64,000 nt of DNA from Streptomyces mobaraensis (GTDB lineage Bacteria > Actinomycetota > Actinomycetes > Streptomycetales > Streptomycetaceae): assembly GCF_020099395.1 (NCBI RefSeq), contig NZ_CP083590.1, positions 3,472,001 through 3,536,000 of the forward strand, given 5' to 3'. Below are positions 62,958-64,000 of this stretch, in pieces. The position numbers were made by a program, and so were the translations under genes. The notes below the pieces were generated by a model. That model was given only the letters and a program-made list of their open reading frames with translations. It made no database searches and was not told where the DNA came from. The first letter of the stretch is position 1. Each line of letters starts with the position of its first letter.

Positions 62958-63476
62958 ATGGGTGCGCTCAGCGACCTCGTCCCGGCGCAGGACCTCTCCG
63001 GCATCGTCGGCCACCGGTTCATCTACACGTACGCCAACGGCTGGCAGTACGAGATGTACGTCAAGAACGACCACACCATCGACTACCGCATCCACAGCGG
63101 CCACGTCGGCGGGCGCTGGGTCAAGGACCAGGAAGTCGATCTGGTCCAGCTCGGCGAGGACAGCTTCAAGGTGTCCTGGACCGAGCCCACCGGCACCTCG
63201 GTCGCCGTCAACATCATGCCGGGCAAGCGGCGGCTGCACGGCGTGATCTTCTTCCCGGACTGGATCCGGCAGCACGGCGAGCGGACCGTCTGCTTCCAGA
63301 ACGACCACCTGGACGAGATGCGCGCCTACCGTGACGCCGGGCCGACCTACCCCATCTACGTCGTCCCGGAGTTCGCCCGGATCACGCTCGACGAATACGT
63401 CGGTCCGGACGACGACTCGGTCATCTCCGTGGCTCCCGGGGACCTTCCGGAGGGCTGGGCCGAGCGCGTCGGCTGA
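62958..63476 (+). CDS. padC: phenolic acid decarboxylase
   Basis: A 172-aa beta-barrel enzyme converting hydroxycinnamic acids such as p-coumaric and ferulic acid to vinylphenols without a cofactor. [35 protein letters not shown] and [12 protein letters not shown] match the PadC family along the length. It detoxifies plant phenolics, fitting a soil bacterium. TTGGAGG precedes ATG 62958, and a MarR-type operator lies 41 bp upstream. Confidence 0.93.
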   Translation: MGALSDLVPAQDLSGIVGHRFIYTYANGWQYEMYVKNDHTIDYRIHSGHVGGRWVKDQEVDLVQLGEDSFKVSWTEPTGTSVAVNIMPGKRRLHGVIFFPDWIRQHGERTVCFQNDHLDEMRAYRDAGPTYPIYVVPEFARITLDEYVGPDDDSVISVAPGDLPEGWAERVG

Positions 63477-63510
63477 GCGGACGGCACCCCGAGGCGCCCC
63501 GACGCGCCCG

Positions 63511-63564
63511 GACCGGTCGGACCGCCCAGACCGGTCGGACCGCCCAGACCGGTCGGACCGATCG
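63511..63564. repeat. three 18-bp tandem repeats after padC
   Basis: Units of GACCGGTCGGACCGCCCA start at 63511 and 63529, with a diverged third at 63547. They lie between the convergent padC and PNPOx-like genes. Each contains the dyad GACCGGTC, so the block can fold and may act as a terminator. Confidence 0.75.
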
Positions 63565-63609
63565 AACCGGTCAGGGGAGCCCGCTCGGGATCGGCCCTCA
63601 TGGCTCCCC

Positions 63610-63996
63610 CTACGGCTCGGGGTTGCGGAAGGTGAACATCTTTCCGGGATCGATCCGGGCCCACGCCATGTCCTTGAGCCATCCGTCCCACAGCGCCCTC
63701 CCGTGCAACTCGATCAGGTAGTTCTCCAGGTCCGGGTCCTCCGTCGGCGACACCTGAACGGCCTTGCCGTGCACGGTGATCTGCAGCCGCTGCCCGTCGA
63801 AGAAGGTGGCGCTGACCGCGGGGCGGGCGCGGATGTGACGGACCCGGACGGAATCCGGACCGGATCCGAAGTGGAAGCGGCCCCGGTAGAAGTGCCCGTC
63901 GACGGGGCCGACCCGGGGGTCGCCCGAGGTGCCGGCGGTGGCCAGCGCCATGATCTTGATGCCGTCGAGCGCGGCCACGACTCCGGTCGCGTCCAT
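63610..63996 (-). CDS. pyridoxamine 5'-phosphate oxidase-like flavin/F420-binding protein, possibly partial
   Basis: At least 128 aa of a split-barrel protein: IKIMALATAGTSGDPRVGPV, FHFGSGPDSVRVRHIRARPA and VSATFFDGQRLQITVHGKAV fit the PNPOx-like family, whose members bind FMN, F420 or heme. The C-terminus WARIDPGKMFTFRNPEP is also family-like. The ATG at 63996 is 4 bp from the window edge and may be internal, so the true N-terminus could lie outside. The stop is 133 bp from the padC stop. Confidence 0.75.
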   Translation of the reverse strand: MDATGVVAALDGIKIMALATAGTSGDPRVGPVDGHFYRGRFHFGSGPDSVRVRHIRARPAVSATFFDGQRLQITVHGKAVQVSPTEDPDLENYLIELHGRALWDGWLKDMAWARIDPGKMFTFRNPEP

Positions 63997-64000
63997 CCGG

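Noticed and set aside
63511..63564. 18-bp repeats as a CRISPR array
   Set aside because: Units are directly adjacent with no spacers and no cas genes are present. The collagen-like peptide on the minus strand is also a shadow.

Overview
The window is high-GC actinobacterial DNA and almost certainly comes from a Streptomyces chromosome. The signs are strong third-codon GC, BldG and WblA developmental regulators, a rare TTA leucine codon in a conserved helicase, and the block holB-tmk-topA-hppA-bldG-helicase-tad/ssd-acs-nhaA-marP-nth-crp-arsA-wblA-PBP, which I recognise as core Streptomyces gene order. I cannot name the species.

Region 1 (1-7.5 kb) is the edge of a specialised-metabolite cluster. 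It holds a truncated FAD-dependent halogenase/oxygenase, an Fe(II)/2-oxoglutarate (PhyH) dioxygenase, an O-methyltransferase, and a four-gene deoxysugar cassette: GDP-mannose 4,6-dehydratase, NDP-hexose 2,3-dehydratase, 3-ketoreductase and 4-ketoreductase. A GDP-mannose dehydratase coupled to a 2,3-dehydratase suggests a 2,6-dideoxyhexose made on a GDP carrier. A lone ribbon-helix-helix protein marks the border with the core.

Region 2 (7.5-24 kb) carries DNA polymerase III delta-prime, an MFS/thymidylate kinase fusion with a long repetitive tail, topoisomerase I, two TM2 proteins, a methyltransferase, a lipoprotein, a K+-independent H+-pyrophosphatase, and the bldG/anti-sigma pair. Region 3 (24-32 kb) holds a MrfA/YprA-type helicase convergent with a Tad/Flp pilus operon (ssd-tadA-tadB-tadC-flp-tadE-tadG). 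It ends in a divergent intergenic region containing the 6C small RNA and a DnaA-box cluster. Region 4 (32-49 kb) has a SerB-like HAD phosphatase, a degenerate Fic protein, a CooC-like ATPase, a NodB-like lipoprotein, a SulP-carbonic anhydrase fusion, acetyl-CoA synthetase, NhaA, a MarP-like protease, Nudix enzymes, endonuclease III and Crp. Region 5 (49-58 kb) has MBL/Nudix/RidA genes, two ArsA-type ATPases, wblA, a class A PBP and YqeY. Region 6 (58-64 kb) has a phosphoesterase, tRNA-Pro, a membrane protein, a two-component pair, a MarR/phenolic acid decarboxylase pair and a PNPOx-like protein.

Most notable regulatory signal: four promoters (holB, the 510-aa methyltransferase, nth, and DUF4177-ridA) share the same geometry. 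Each has a TGTCAGTG core, then a 7-nt gap from the 10-mer to an xAnnnT -10 box. This resembles the actinobacterial LexA-independent (RecA-NDp/PafBC) DNA-damage promoter. Many genes also have a TAnnnT box only 6-7 nt before the start codon, which predicts leaderless mRNAs.
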